Assembly: GCF_001697185.1 (NCBI RefSeq)
Contig: NZ_CP014224.1
Coordinates: 2,046,001 to 2,110,000, forward strand
Direction: 5' to 3'
Source: Wenyingzhuangia fucanilytica
GTDB lineage: Bacteria; Bacteroidota; Bacteroidia; Flavobacteriales; Flavobacteriaceae
Length of the DNA stretch: 64,000 nucleotides
Below the pieces are notes generated by a model. It saw only the letters and a list, made by a program, of their open reading frames with translations, did not search any database and had not been told where the DNA came from. Shown one piece after another: positions 14,574 through 24,164 of this stretch; position 1 is the first letter of the stretch, and each line of letters starts with the position of its first letter. Both the position numbers and the translations under genes were made by a program.

Positions 14574-17270
14574 CTATTCTTCTGCCATATTAGGACTCAA
14601 CCAACGTTCTGCTTCTGTATTTGTTAAACCTCTTCTATTTGCAAAATCATGTACTTGTTCTTTGGTTATTTTACCTAAACCAAAATAGCGAGCGTCTTTG
14701 TGTGCAAAATAATGTCCAGAAACCGATGCTGTTGGGAACATTGCTAAGCTATCTGTTAACTCAACCCCAATATTTTCTTTTACATTTAACAAATCCCATA
14801 ATTGTCTTTTCTCTGTATGATCTGGACAAGATGGATATCCTGGTGCAGGACGAATACCTTGATAAGACTCTTTAATCAACTCTTCGTTAGATAAATCCTC
14901 TCCTTTAGCATATCCCCAATCTTGTTTACGAACTTTATCATGTAAATATTCTGCAAAGGCTTCTGCAAATCTATCCGCCAAAGCTTTTACCATAATACTA
15001 TTGTAATCATCTAAGTTTTGCTTGTACTCTTCAGCTTTTTCTTCAACACCAAATCCTGCTGTTACACAAAATGCACCAATATAATCTTCTACACCGCTAT
15101 CTTTTGGAGCAATATAATCAGACAAAGCAATATGTGGTTTTCCTGCTGCTTTTTTAGATTGCTGACGTAAGGTTAGCATGGTCTGAATGGTTTCTGCACG
15201 ATTATTATCTGTATAGATTTCTATATCATCAGCATTCACCGTATTTGCAGGAAACAATCCATAAACCGCTTTGGCTACAAACCATTTTTCTTTTACAATT
15301 GTATCCAACATTGCTTTGGCATCCTTGTACAAATCTTTGGCTTGTTCTCCTACAATTTCATCTTCTAAAATTGCCGGAAATTTACCATGTAACTCCCACG
15401 ATTGAAAGAATGGAGTCCAATCCATAAATGGCAACAACTCTTCTAACGGTAAATTATCGATAACCTGAACCCCTATTTTATTAGGTGCATATACAGTTTC
15501 TGAATTAAAGTCTAACTTATAATTATTAGCTCTAGCTTCTGCTAATGGTAAATACACTTTTTTACGAGCTCGATTTAAAAATCCATCACGAACCTTATCA
15601 TACTCTGCGTATGTTTTATCTTTAAATGCTTGAGAAATCTTTTTATCCTCTCCAATTAACGTACTCGTAACTGGTACAGAACGCGAAGCATCTAATACAT
15701 GAACTACTCCACCATCATACTCAGGAGCTATTTTAACAGCTGTATGTGCTTTAGATGTTGTAGCACCACCAATCAACAATGGAATGGTAAAATTCAATCG
15801 CTTCATTTCTTTGGCAATGTGAACCATTTCATCTAAAGATGGCGTAATTAAACCACTCAATCCAATCACATCAACTTTTTCATCAATAGCTGCTTGCAAT
15901 ATTTTTTCGGGCGGAACCATTACCCCTAAATCTACAATTGCATAATTGTTACAAGCCAACACTACTCCTACAATATTTTTACCAATATCATGAACATCTC
16001 CTTTTACAGTAGCTAATAGCACTTTACCTTGTGGTGGACTGTTTTCATCTTTAGCAGCTTCAATAAACGGCATTAAATGAGCCACCGCTCTTTTCATTAC
16101 ACGAGCTGATTTTACAACTTGTGGCAAGAACATTTTTCCTTCACCAAACAAATCTCCAACAACTCCCATTCCAATCATTAAATGACCTTCTATAACTTCT
16201 AAAGGCTTTTCAACCGTTAAACGAGCTTCTTCAACATCTTCTACAATAAACTGGTCTATTCCTTTTACCAATCCATGGGTAATTCTATCTTGTAAAGGCA
16301 ATTCTCTCCAAGCTAGTTTTTGAGCTTCAGATTTTTTTTCTCCTTTAAAACTTTCTGCAAAATCTAATAATCTTTCGGTAGCATCATCTCTTCTATCTAA
16401 AATTACATCTTCTACATGTTCTAATAAATCTTTAGGAATATCATCGTAAACTTCTAGCATCGCTGGGTTTACAATTCCCATATTCATTCCTTTTTGGATA
16501 GCATAATACAAAAACACAGAATGCATTGCTTCACGCACAGGATTGTTTCCTCTAAATGAGAAAGAAACATTACTAACCCCACCACTTACACTTGCATTTT
16601 CTAAATTGGTACGTACCCAATGAGTAGCCTCAATAAAATCGATAGCATTTCTTCTATGCTCCTCCATTCCCGTTGCTACAGGAAATATATTTAAATCAAA
16701 AATGATATCTTCTGATGGAAAACCACATTCATCAACCATAATTCGGTATGAACGTTCTGCAATTTCTATTCTTCTATCATAAGTATCAGCTTGTCCTTCT
16801 TCATCAAAAGCCATTACAATAACAGCTGCTCCGTACATTTTAAGCTTACGAACTTGTTCTTTAAAGTTCTCTTCACCTTCTTTTAAAGAAATAGAGTTTA
16901 CCACACACTTACCTTGTACCACTTGTAATCCAGCTTCTATGATATCCCACTTAGAGGAATCAATCATAATAGGTACACGAGCAATATCTGGCTCTGCCAT
17001 GATTAAGTTTAAGAAGCGAACCATTGCCTCTTTTCCATCAATCAAACCATCATCCATGTTAATATCAATGATTTGAGCTCCCCCTTCTACCTGATGTAAT
17101 GCTACTGCTAAGGCTTCATCAAATTTTTCTTCTTTGATTAACCTTAAGAACATTTTAGATCCTGCTACATTGGTACGCTCTCCTACATTGATAAAATTCA
17201 TATCCGGTCCTAAAACCAAAGGTTCTAGTCCTGATAACTTCATGTATTTTGTTTGTTTTATTTTGCTCAT
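14574..17270 (-). CDS. metH: Methionine synthase, folate/cobalamin/reactivation part (MetH C-terminal protein)
   Basis: Catalyses methyl transfer from methyltetrahydrofolate through cobalamin to homocysteine, together with the separately encoded homocysteine-binding protein upstream. Domains in order: pterin-binding barrel ([15 protein letters not shown], near 25), cobalamin cap and Rossmann domain with the DVHDIGKN signature near 425 (His427 ligates cobalt), and the AdoMet-dependent reactivation domain with [17 protein letters not shown] near 820. The residues corresponding to the first 330 or so of MetH are absent here and lie in the next gene 60 bp upstream, so the enzyme is split at a natural domain border, as known in other Flavobacteriia. 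Cytoplasmic. Confidence 0.95.
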   Translation of the reverse strand: MSKIKQTKYMKLSGLEPLVLGPDMNFINVGERTNVAGSKMFLRLIKEEKFDEALAVALHQVEGGAQIIDINMDDGLIDGKEAMVRFLNLIMAEPDIARVPIMIDSSKWDIIEAGLQVVQGKCVVNSISLKEGEENFKEQVRKLKMYGAAVIVMAFDEEGQADTYDRRIEIAERSYRIMVDECGFPSEDIIFDLNIFPVATGMEEHRRNAIDFIEATHWVRTNLENASVSGGVSNVSFSFRGNNPVREAMHSVFLYYAIQKGMNMGIVNPAMLEVYDDIPKDLLEHVEDVILDRRDDATERLLDFAESFKGEKKSEAQKLAWRELPLQDRITHGLVKGIDQFIVEDVEEARLTVEKPLEVIEGHLMIGMGVVGDLFGEGKMFLPQVVKSARVMKRAVAHLMPFIEAAKDENSPPQGKVLLATVKGDVHDIGKNIVGVVLACNNYAIVDLGVMVPPEKILQAAIDEKVDVIGLSGLITPSLDEMVHIAKEMKRLNFTIPLLIGGATTSKAHTAVKIAPEYDGGVVHVLDASRSVPVTSTLIGEDKKISQAFKDKTYAEYDKVRDGFLNRARKKVYLPLAEARANNYKLDFNSETVYAPNKIGVQVIDNLPLEELLPFMDWTPFFQSWELHGKFPAILEDEIVGEQAKDLYKDAKAMLDTIVKEKWFVAKAVYGLFPANTVNADDIEIYTDNNRAETIQTMLTLRQQSKKAAGKPHIALSDYIAPKDSGVEDYIGAFCVTAGFGVEEKAEEYKQNLDDYNSIMVKALADRFAEAFAEYLHDKVRKQDWGYAKGEDLSNEELIKESYQGIRPAPGYPSCPDHTEKRQLWDLLNVKENIGVELTDSLAMFPTASVSGHYFAHKDARYFGLGKITKEQVHDFANRRGLTNTEAERWLSPNMAEE

Positions 17271-17281
17271 TACTTTCGCTT

Positions 17282-17316
17282 AGTATTGAGTACTGAGTAT
17301 TTAGTACTAAGTCTCA
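17282..17316. repeat. Five degenerate AGTAnTG heptamers between the two metH genes
   Basis: AGTATTG, AGTACTG, AGTATTT, AGTACTA and AGTCTCA follow each other in perfect 7-bp register. The same heptamer pattern occurs as a perfect 10-copy array at 45457-45526. The array fills most of the 60-bp gap between the metH halves. Confidence 0.6.
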
Positions 17317-17330
17317 ATATTATAACTATA

Positions 17331-18341
17331 TTATTTCGTACAAAGTTGCTCTGCAACTTTTCTAGGCTCCGCTTTGGCCGCAATATCTGCAATAGCTTTA
17401 ATATGTGCTGGTGTTGTACCACAACAACCTCCAATAATATTAATTAAATTCTTATCTAAATACCCTTGAATTTGAGAAGCCATTTGTTCAGGAGTTTCAT
17501 CATATTCACCAAACGCATTTGGCAATCCAGCATTTGGATGTGCAGATACTCCATATTGAGTATTACTTGAAATAGCTTCTAAGTGAGGAACCAAAGCATC
17601 TGCTCCTAAAGCACAGTTTAACCCAACACTCAACAAAGGGATATGAGAAACTGAAATTAAAAAAGCTTCAGCAGTTTGACCTGATAAAGTTCTACCCGAA
17701 GCATCGGTAATTGTTCCACTTAACATAATAGGCACATCAATACCTCTTTCTTCTTTAACTTCTTCAATAGCAAATAAAGCTGCTTTTGCATTTAAAGTAT
17801 CAAAAACTGTTTCTACTAACAAGACATCGCAACCTCCATCTAATAAAGCTTCTGTTTGTTGTTTATATGCAATGCGCAATTCATCAAAAGTTACTGCTCT
17901 ATAACCAGGATCATTTACATCTGGTGACATACTTAGCGTTCGGTTTGTTGGCCCTATAGAACCTGCTACAAAACGTGGCTTGTGTGGTTCCTTAGCAGTA
18001 AACTCATTTGCTACTTCTTTGGCTATTTTTGCAGATTCATAGTTTAACTGATATACATAATCTTCCATTTCATAATCTGCCATGGCAATAGTTGTACTAG
18101 AAAATGTATTGGTTTCGGCTATATCTGCTCCCGCTTCAAAATACTTTGCATGTATTTCTTTAATGGCAGTTGGTTGGGTGATAGACAACATATCATTATT
18201 CCCTTTTACAGAAACATGCCAGTCTTTAAACTGTTCTCCTCTATAATCCTCTTCGGTAAATTTGTATTGCTGAATCATGGTACCCATAGCACCATCTAAC
18301 ACTAAAATTCTTTTCTTTATTTCTTCTCTAATATCTGCCAT
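17331..18341 (-). CDS. metH1: Homocysteine S-methyltransferase part of methionine synthase (MetH N-terminal protein)
   Basis: Homocysteine-binding, zinc-dependent barrel of methionine synthase as its own 336-residue protein. It begins with the family motif LDGAMGTMIQQY (near 15-26). The zinc cysteines appear in VGLNCALG (near 241) and GGCCGTTP (near 303). It must work with the downstream gene product to make methionine. The start at 18341 is preceded by a TATATTTG -7 element (18402-18409). I looked for a cobalamin or SAM riboswitch in the short leader and saw none. Confidence 0.95.
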   Translation of the reverse strand: MADIREEIKKRILVLDGAMGTMIQQYKFTEEDYRGEQFKDWHVSVKGNNDMLSITQPTAIKEIHAKYFEAGADIAETNTFSSTTIAMADYEMEDYVYQLNYESAKIAKEVANEFTAKEPHKPRFVAGSIGPTNRTLSMSPDVNDPGYRAVTFDELRIAYKQQTEALLDGGCDVLLVETVFDTLNAKAALFAIEEVKEERGIDVPIMLSGTITDASGRTLSGQTAEAFLISVSHIPLLSVGLNCALGADALVPHLEAISSNTQYGVSAHPNAGLPNAFGEYDETPEQMASQIQGYLDKNLINIIGGCCGTTPAHIKAIADIAAKAEPRKVAEQLCTK

Positions 18342-18401
18342 AATTTTTCTTTGGCTAATGGGTCGGAATTATAGAAAATTCTTACCTATTATTTTGACTC
18401 G

Positions 18402-18409
18402 CAAATATA
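18402..18409 (-). promoter_or_regulatory. -7 element of the metH operon promoter
   Basis: Read leftward TATATTTG, exact TAnnTTTG, 60 bp before the ATG. No good -33 TTG is seen at the usual distance. Confidence 0.45.
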
Positions 18410-18496
18410 AGGTTTATCACTTTAATTAAAGAAAGGTTTAGTTGTTTATCTTAAAAGCAAATACACAAACAAAATCACTATAGTGTTTAAAAGTAA

Positions 18497-18544
18497 AATC
18501 ACTTTATTTAAACATTTATCAAAGTGTGTTTAAATAAAGTGATT
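18497..18544 (-). terminator. Long hairpin downstream of the small barrel protein gene
   Basis: AATCACTTTATTTAAACA (18497-18514) and TGTTTAAATAAAGTGATT (18527-18544) are exact 18-bp inverted arms with a 12-nt loop. Read leftward it is followed by TTTTACTTTT, so it can end the gene stopping at 18564. Confidence 0.65.
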
Positions 18545-18563
18545 CCATTAAAAATGTAGTTTG

Positions 18564-19082
18564 TTACAAAATATAAAACAATCCTACGTAACCGCTAAAA
18601 ATAAAGGGAGTTTTGTCATTATACAAATCTATCAAATCTCCTCTCATCCTATAATTGGATGTTAAATTTAGCCCAAAATTTTGACTAATTAAATACCTTA
18701 ACTCAGCATTTATAGACGTGGTAAAAGCATCAGATTTTTTAGCTAAATCTCTTCTAATATACCCAGCGTCTAATCCAATTAGCCCAATCATATTGTTTAA
18801 CATAGATGAAACTGTAGTTAAGTCCATTTTATAGTTATACAACACACCTGCACTGGTATATTCCATTGCAGAAAACTTTTCAAAATACAATCCTAATTCA
18901 TTATTAGCATTACCTCTTGAGGCTTTAATTAAAAAATTTAAGGCACCTTTTTCACTGTCGGCATAAGGGCCATTAACCAACATAGTTGGATCTAAAGAAA
19001 CTTGAACAATTCCTTCTTTTTGAGCAAACAGTTGTAACGAAGCAACAATCATTACAACCAACAACAACAAACGTATCTTCAT
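18564..19082 (-). CDS. Small outer-membrane beta-barrel-like protein
   Basis: A 172-residue exported protein of unknown role. The signal peptide MKIRLLLLVVMIVASLQLFAQ ends in the flavobacterial A-Q cleavage style. The mature part alternates polar and hydrophobic residues (for example FGLNLTSNYRMRG) and ends in an aromatic strand FIFSGYVGLFYIL, as in small outer-membrane barrels. It is a single-gene unit. Its start region reads GCTATGAAG, complementary for 9 nt (TGCTATGAA) to the 5' block of the small RNA at 24165, which makes it a candidate target. Confidence 0.75.
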   Translation of the reverse strand: MKIRLLLLVVMIVASLQLFAQKEGIVQVSLDPTMLVNGPYADSEKGALNFLIKASRGNANNELGLYFEKFSAMEYTSAGVLYNYKMDLTTVSSMLNNMIGLIGLDAGYIRRDLAKKSDAFTTSINAELRYLISQNFGLNLTSNYRMRGDLIDLYNDKTPFIFSGYVGLFYIL

Positions 19083-19444
19083 AGCATTAAAGATTTGTTC
19101 ATTATTCCACTAATGAAATAATCTATTTTTCTTACATATATACTTTATTTAAATAATGAAATAATGAGGTTAATTAATAGGTTAATAAGTATACCTTAAT
19201 ATAGGTAAAATAATTCCCCCATTAAAAAACAGCTGTAAACAAACGCCACCACACCTACAAGAAACAACTATAAACCAATAGATTAACTCATAAAACTATT
19301 TGTTATTTTTAATTATATAAACAATAAACAGTAATATTTTATTTGCAATAAACTATCATTAAACACAAAAACGGGATAGATTTAAATTAACAAATGTTAA
19401 ATACTAGAAGATAAACAGGAAATAATAATTTATAAAAACTTAAA
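19083..19444. other. 362-bp intergenic stretch with no gene seen
   Basis: AT-rich, stops in all frames. It should hold the promoter of the small barrel protein gene and the end of the GH3-fusion transcript. I found no convincing hairpin with T-tract, RNA gene or repeat. Confidence 0.5.
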
Positions 19445-22381
19445 CTATTGTATTATAGCCTGTTGGATTAACTGCTGAATTTTAGTTCTAATATCCTTTT
19501 GACCAAGTAAATTATTATCCATACTTGGATAGGTTCTATTAGAAATAAATACATATATCAATCCTGATTCAGGATCCGCCCAGGCAAAAGTACCTGTGAA
19601 CCCACTGTGACCAAAACTTTTATCAGAAACGCAGTTGCAAGTATTAAGAACTTTAGGGTCAAAAGATGGTTTATCTAAAATTAAAGCCCTTCTGTTATCT
19701 CTATTAATAAAATATGATTTGTTGAAGTTATCAAATGTATTTGATTTGAAAAATTTACGATTTCCATAAACACCTTTGTTTAAATATAACTGCATCATTT
19801 TAGCTACATCGTTGGCATTTCCAAAAAGCCCTGCATTTCCTGTAACACCTCCAAACATTGCCGCTGCCATATCATGAACATTTCCTTTCAATTTTTGATA
19901 CCTATAATATTGATCATCCTCTGATGGAACTATACTATCTTTATGATATTTATTTAACGGAGTATACAGCAACTTATCAGCCCCTAAATAATTGGTGAAA
20001 TTTTCAGCTAACAACACATCCATAGTCTTGTGGTAATGATTTTCTAATACTTTTTTAAATAGCAAAAAAGGCAAACCACTATACTTATAATCTCTTTTAT
20101 CTCTTAGAGGCGTTATTTTAATTTCTTGATAAATACTATCTATATATTCATTTTTTAAAAACAAACTATCTGCAATTTTAACATCATAACCATTGCCTTT
20201 AACTTTAGTGTACCATTTTTTCATGGGTTGATGAGAAACACTATCTAAAGTTTTTAAATAAAAAGGAAGCCAAGCTTTTAATCCAGACTGATGCGCAAAC
20301 ATATCTATTACTAACAAATCACCTAGAGGACTGTCTTTATACATGGGCAACAAATCTCCTAAAGTATCATCTAAATGATAGACACCATCTTCAAAAGCCT
20401 TTAAATACAAGGGAAATGCTCCTAGTATTTTGGTTAACGATGCCAAGTCGTACATAGAGTTGTTATTTACTTTTTGTTTTTTTTCATAAGTATAATAACC
20501 ATACGATTTTTCAAAAACAACCTTATTGTTTTTTGCTACCAAAACTTGTAATCCCGGAGACATTTTATCAGAAATCACATATTCTGCAATAGAATCAATT
20601 TTTGATAATTTAACGCTATCCATCCCCTCCTCTTCTGGAGTTCCATATTGCAACCTGTTGATGGATTTAGTAACTACTCCACTCCCAACACTAAATTGTT
20701 TAGATACAGAAACTGGTAATTTTCCTAAAAAAGGAAGAGCCCCAAATATCTGTTGTGCAGCTACAGATTGAAATACCGAATTGTTTTGATAAGCAACAAT
20801 AACATTTGATATATTATTAAAACCATTTAGTTTTAGCAAAGCATAAGGACTTGCAAAAACTGTTAAAATTACCTTTTTGTGTTTTGCTATCTGATTGATT
20901 AAATAGATATCAGATTTAGAAATTTCATATGATTTCCATGGAGTCGCATCAGATTTATGCACACCTATAACAACAGTATTATACTTTTCTAATTTATTTT
21001 TATAGTTTGATTGATTTACCCCCTTTACAACTGAAACCGATTTGTATTTATCAATTGTTTTAACAAATTCACTACTACTTTCATCTCCAAGAGAAATAGA
21101 AGCTATACTCAAAGTATCTAATCTAGTTAAAGGCAAAAAATCATCATTATTTTTTACCAAAGTAATAGCGTTTTCTGCTATTTTTTTAAATAACAAATCA
21201 TCCTTTTGGGTATGTATTCTTTGTTGAAGATTAGCCGTTTTCAATAATTCTAAATTATTTAAGCCCGTCCAATATTTAGCTTGTAAAACCTTTACAACAG
21301 AACTATCTAATCTAGTTTCAGACACCAAACCATCATTAATCGCTTTACGAATAGTAGCTATTCCTTTTTCAACATCTACAGGAATTAACAACATATCATT
21401 ACCGGCTCTTAAAGCTTCTAAAGCCACACTATCAGCAGGCATATAATTTGCAACCCCTTTCATATTTAAAGCATCAGTAAAAACCAATCCTTTAAAACCT
21501 ATTTTGTTTTTTAATAAATCTGTAATTACTCTTTTTGAAATTGAAGTAGGCCTACCTTTTTCCGTTTTTAAAGCAGGAACATCTAAATGAGCCACCATTA
21601 CACTAGCTAAATTTGACTTTGCCAATTGTTTGTACGGATACATCTCAATGCTATCCAATCTATTGATATCAAAATTCACGACAGGCAGTGTCTTATGAGA
21701 ATCTGCTGCTGTATCACCATGACCAGGAAAATGTTTGGCATTTGCTAAAACACCTACGCTCTGCATTCCTTTAATAAATGCTATAGATTTTTGAGTTACA
21801 TTTTCTCTATCTTCTCCAAAAGAACGGTTCCCTATAATTGGATTTTTAGGATTTGTATTGATGTCTACCACTGGTGCAAAATTGATATGAACCCCAACTT
21901 CTTTACAATGAATCCCTATTTGCTTTCCTACTTGATATATCAGTGAATCGTTTTGAACAGCTCCTAAAGTCATGTTCCAAGGAAATGCAAATGATGGTTT
22001 GATACGCATAGACAATCCCCACTCTCCATCAAAACCAACTAGTAAAGGAACTTTACTTTTAGACTGATAATCGTTATACAGATTAACTTGTTTCTCAGGA
22101 CTTCCTTGCATAAAAATTAATCCACCTACATGATACTGCTCAATTAAATCAGTAATTTCTTTCTTATGCAAATCGTCTTTATTGGAATATGCTTGTACCA
22201 TAAACAGTTGACCTATTTTTTCATCTAAAGTCATTTTAGACAACAAGGTATCTACCCAAACTTTTTGAGCAAAACTATCTTTAGCCACTAAAGGTTCATC
22301 AACAGTTATACTTGTTTCATTTGAGTTTTGAGCAAATAAAGTCAGACCAAATGAAACAAATAGTAGAAAAGTATATTTCAT
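19445..22381 (-). CDS. Beta-N-acetylglucosaminidase (GH3, NagZ-like) fused to a beta-lactamase-family serine hydrolase
   Basis: Two-enzyme fusion, 978 residues, probably acting on peptidoglycan fragments in the periplasm. The signal peptide is MKYTFLLFVSFGLTLFAQ. Residues about 40-400 are GH3: the NagZ-type His/Asp loop KHFPGHGDTAADSH (near 219) and nucleophile Asp in FTDALNMKG (near 302), which mark N-acetylglucosaminidases. A GH3 C-terminal-like domain follows. Residues about 600-970 are a class C beta-lactamase/penicillin-binding-like hydrolase: SxxK as SLTK (near 645), YSG (near 766) and HSGFTGT (near 925). Similar fusions occur across Bacteroidota. It is last of a leftward group with the two genes to its right. 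Confidence 0.9.
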   Translation of the reverse strand: MKYTFLLFVSFGLTLFAQNSNETSITVDEPLVAKDSFAQKVWVDTLLSKMTLDEKIGQLFMVQAYSNKDDLHKKEITDLIEQYHVGGLIFMQGSPEKQVNLYNDYQSKSKVPLLVGFDGEWGLSMRIKPSFAFPWNMTLGAVQNDSLIYQVGKQIGIHCKEVGVHINFAPVVDINTNPKNPIIGNRSFGEDRENVTQKSIAFIKGMQSVGVLANAKHFPGHGDTAADSHKTLPVVNFDINRLDSIEMYPYKQLAKSNLASVMVAHLDVPALKTEKGRPTSISKRVITDLLKNKIGFKGLVFTDALNMKGVANYMPADSVALEALRAGNDMLLIPVDVEKGIATIRKAINDGLVSETRLDSSVVKVLQAKYWTGLNNLELLKTANLQQRIHTQKDDLLFKKIAENAITLVKNNDDFLPLTRLDTLSIASISLGDESSSEFVKTIDKYKSVSVVKGVNQSNYKNKLEKYNTVVIGVHKSDATPWKSYEISKSDIYLINQIAKHKKVILTVFASPYALLKLNGFNNISNVIVAYQNNSVFQSVAAQQIFGALPFLGKLPVSVSKQFSVGSGVVTKSINRLQYGTPEEEGMDSVKLSKIDSIAEYVISDKMSPGLQVLVAKNNKVVFEKSYGYYTYEKKQKVNNNSMYDLASLTKILGAFPLYLKAFEDGVYHLDDTLGDLLPMYKDSPLGDLLVIDMFAHQSGLKAWLPFYLKTLDSVSHQPMKKWYTKVKGNGYDVKIADSLFLKNEYIDSIYQEIKITPLRDKRDYKYSGLPFLLFKKVLENHYHKTMDVLLAENFTNYLGADKLLYTPLNKYHKDSIVPSEDDQYYRYQKLKGNVHDMAAAMFGGVTGNAGLFGNANDVAKMMQLYLNKGVYGNRKFFKSNTFDNFNKSYFINRDNRRALILDKPSFDPKVLNTCNCVSDKSFGHSGFTGTFAWADPESGLIYVFISNRTYPSMDNNLLGQKDIRTKIQQLIQQAIIQ

Positions 22382-22393
22382 AAAAGTGATTAT

Positions 22394-22879
22394 CTAATTA
22401 AAAAAGCGAGCATGCCAACTTTGTTTTGCAGGCACTTCCCACATAGTATTAACTCCTTTAATAGAGTTTACCATATTATTGAATACTATGGTATCTGCAT
22501 TTACTATACCAGATTTTGCTAAATGCGTAAAATCTGACATAGGCACAACTTTTATCTCATCACTTTCTTTATAAGCAATCGCCAATTTATTAAGCATATC
22601 TACCTTTAATTGTACTTGAATTTGCTGTACTAATTTTACAGAAGCATCTATAGAACACCCAGACACTTCTACAAAATCTTGATCTACTGCAATAATTAAA
22701 AATTGATCATACAAAATAGTAAAGCTACCACGAACATTTTCTCCATGTCTAGTCCATTGCTCTACAAAATCAGTAGTCATTTTATTAATTTTCTCTATTT
22801 CTTTCTCTTTAAACTTTCTATTTGATTGATATACCCAAACACGAGAAGTTTCTGGTAAAGTTTGATATGGAACGTACAT
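22394..22879 (-). CDS. Conserved hypothetical protein, 161 aa
   Basis: I recognise this only as a protein conserved in Flavobacteriia, often labelled ABC transporter ATPase in databases; it has no Walker motif, so that label is unsupported. It starts MYVPYQTLPETSRVWVYQSNRKF and includes a central VDQDFVEVSGCSIDASVKLVQQI. It is soluble, with no signal peptide. It lies 2 bp after the DnaQ-like exonuclease gene and 12 bp before the GH3 fusion, so all three are probably co-transcribed. Confidence 0.8.
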   Translation of the reverse strand: MYVPYQTLPETSRVWVYQSNRKFKEKEIEKINKMTTDFVEQWTRHGENVRGSFTILYDQFLIIAVDQDFVEVSGCSIDASVKLVQQIQVQLKVDMLNKLAIAYKESDEIKVVPMSDFTHLAKSGIVNADTIVFNNMVNSIKGVNTMWEVPAKQSWHARFFN

Positions 22880-22881
22880 AA

Positions 22882-23658
22882 TTATTTTAATTTATTGTTT
22901 AAAGATTTTAGTCTAATATTGGTTAAAACCTTTTTAGTGTATAACGGAAAATCCGCATTCATAATCCAATTATAATAGCCTGGATTCTCAGCTAAAACCT
23001 CTAACACTGTTCTATTCTTATATTTTCCGAATGTAAAAATCTCTACATCATCATCATTAAACTGAATAAAACCTGCAAAATCTGCTCTTTTTTGATGAGA
23101 GGAATAACTACTTAATTCATTTACAGTTGTACCTATGTCGTCGTATTTTTCTATTTGAGCTAACAAAATTTCATAAGTAGCATTGGTATCTGCTTCGGCA
23201 GAGTGCGCCCCTTCTAAGTCTTTTCCACAATAAAATTGATATCCCGCACTTAATGTTCTTTGTTCCTTTTTATGGAAAATTGTTTGAACATCAACAAATT
23301 TTATATTTGTTAAATCAAAATCTACTTCTGCTCTTAACATTTCTTCAGCCAATAATGGAATATCAAATCTATTTGAATTAAACCCTGCTAAATCACATCC
23401 TTTAATCAACTCATAAACCTTAGGAGCTAATTCTTTAAAAGTAGGCTCGTTTGCTACTTTTTCATTTGTAATTCCATGAACCTCAGAAGCCCCTTTTGGT
23501 ATCTCTACTTCAGGGTTCACCAACCAAGTTTTACTTTCTTTATTTCCATTAGGAAACACTTTAAGTATTGAGATTTCTACTATTCTATCTGATGCTATAT
23601 TAACACCTGTTGTTTCCAAATCAAAAACAACAATTGGTCTATTTAGTTCTAAATTCAT
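22882..23658 (-). CDS. DnaQ-like 3'-5' exonuclease (DEDDh)
   Basis: Nuclease of the DnaQ/RNase T superfamily, possibly proofreading epsilon or a repair exonuclease. ExoI motif VFDLETTG (Asp13, Glu15), ExoII-type GFNSNRFDIPLLAEEM near 95, and ExoIII HSAEADT near 150 with the DEDDh His. Residues from about 185 form a small extra domain (EIFTFGKYKNRTVLEVLAENPGYYNWI), a segment found in flavobacterial exonucleases of this type. First gene of a probable three-gene leftward operon, divergent from the cyclotransferase-like gene. Confidence 0.92.
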   Translation of the reverse strand: MNLELNRPIVVFDLETTGVNIASDRIVEISILKVFPNGNKESKTWLVNPEVEIPKGASEVHGITNEKVANEPTFKELAPKVYELIKGCDLAGFNSNRFDIPLLAEEMLRAEVDFDLTNIKFVDVQTIFHKKEQRTLSAGYQFYCGKDLEGAHSAEADTNATYEILLAQIEKYDDIGTTVNELSSYSSHQKRADFAGFIQFNDDDVEIFTFGKYKNRTVLEVLAENPGYYNWIMNADFPLYTKKVLTNIRLKSLNNKLK

Positions 23659-23743
23659 GTGATTATTATAAGGTAAGTAAATTTAAAAAAATCAATGAAA
23701 AGACTTAAATTTATAGACACTAATTCCTAAATTGTTTTAACTC

Positions 23744-24055
23744 ATGTACAAACTCTTTACTTACGGTACATTACAAGATGAAACTGTGCAACAAATGCTT
23801 TTTAATAAAAAAATAAAAGGTATTCCCGATTCAATTATTGGGTTTGATAAAAAAGAAATAAATCTAGAAGGAAATATTTACCCAATACTAATCAAAAACC
23901 AAAAATCATTAGAAAAAATAAAAGGAACATGTTACAATTTATCTGAATCTGACATTCTTATTTGTGATGAATACGAGGGATGTGAATACAAAAGAATTAC
24001 AACTAAATTAACCTCTGGAATTAAAGCTTGGGTTTATATCTCTTCCAAAGAATAA
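23744..24055 (+). CDS. Gamma-glutamylcyclotransferase-like (GGCT/AIG2) protein
   Basis: Small 103-residue member of the GGCT/AIG2 fold. The opening MYKLFTYGTLQDE contains the YGTL substrate-binding loop near residue 7, and CDEYEGCEY near 75 carries the acidic residue expected for catalysis. The exact substrate (gamma-glutamyl amine or peptide) cannot be told. It is followed after only 14 bp by the first 21-bp-periodic repeat of the small RNA locus. Confidence 0.88.
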   Translation: MYKLFTYGTLQDETVQQMLFNKKIKGIPDSIIGFDKKEINLEGNIYPILIKNQKSLEKIKGTCYNLSESDILICDEYEGCEYKRITTKLTSGIKAWVYISSKE

Positions 24056-24068
24056 AACACACAAAAAC

Positions 24069-24122
24069 ACCGTTAAACGATAAAAAACACCCATTCAACG
24101 ACACAAAACAACCATTCACCGA
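24069..24122 (+). promoter_or_regulatory. Three direct repeats with 21-bp period (LytTR-type sites) upstream of small RNA A
   Basis: ACCGTTAAACGA (24069), CCCATTCAACGA (24090) and ACCATTCACCGA (24111) start exactly 21 bp apart. Nine-base direct repeats separated by 12 bp are the known geometry of LytTR-domain response regulators (AgrA, ComE, AlgR type), and the ACCGTT core fits. The third repeat begins 41 bp before the -7 element, suitable for an activator at the -33 region. No LytTR gene is in this window. Confidence 0.7.
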
Positions 24123-24151
24123 AAAACAAGAAGCATAAAACACAATAGATG

Positions 24152-24159
24152 TACATTTG
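24152..24159 (+). promoter_or_regulatory. -7 element of small RNA A
   Basis: TACATTTG matches TAnnTTTG exactly, six bases before the conserved RNA 5' block. No strong -33 TTG is present, consistent with activator dependence. Confidence 0.6.
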
Positions 24160-24164
24160 AAATA

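Noticed and set aside
18342-18563. Cobalamin or SAM riboswitch before metH1
   Set aside because: The leader after the -7 element is only about 50-55 nt and lacks conserved boxes of either class; the large hairpin at 18497-18544 reads as a terminator of the next gene.
22394-22879. ABC transporter ATPase
   Set aside because: This label is commonly attached to the family, but the protein has no Walker A, signature or Walker B motif.
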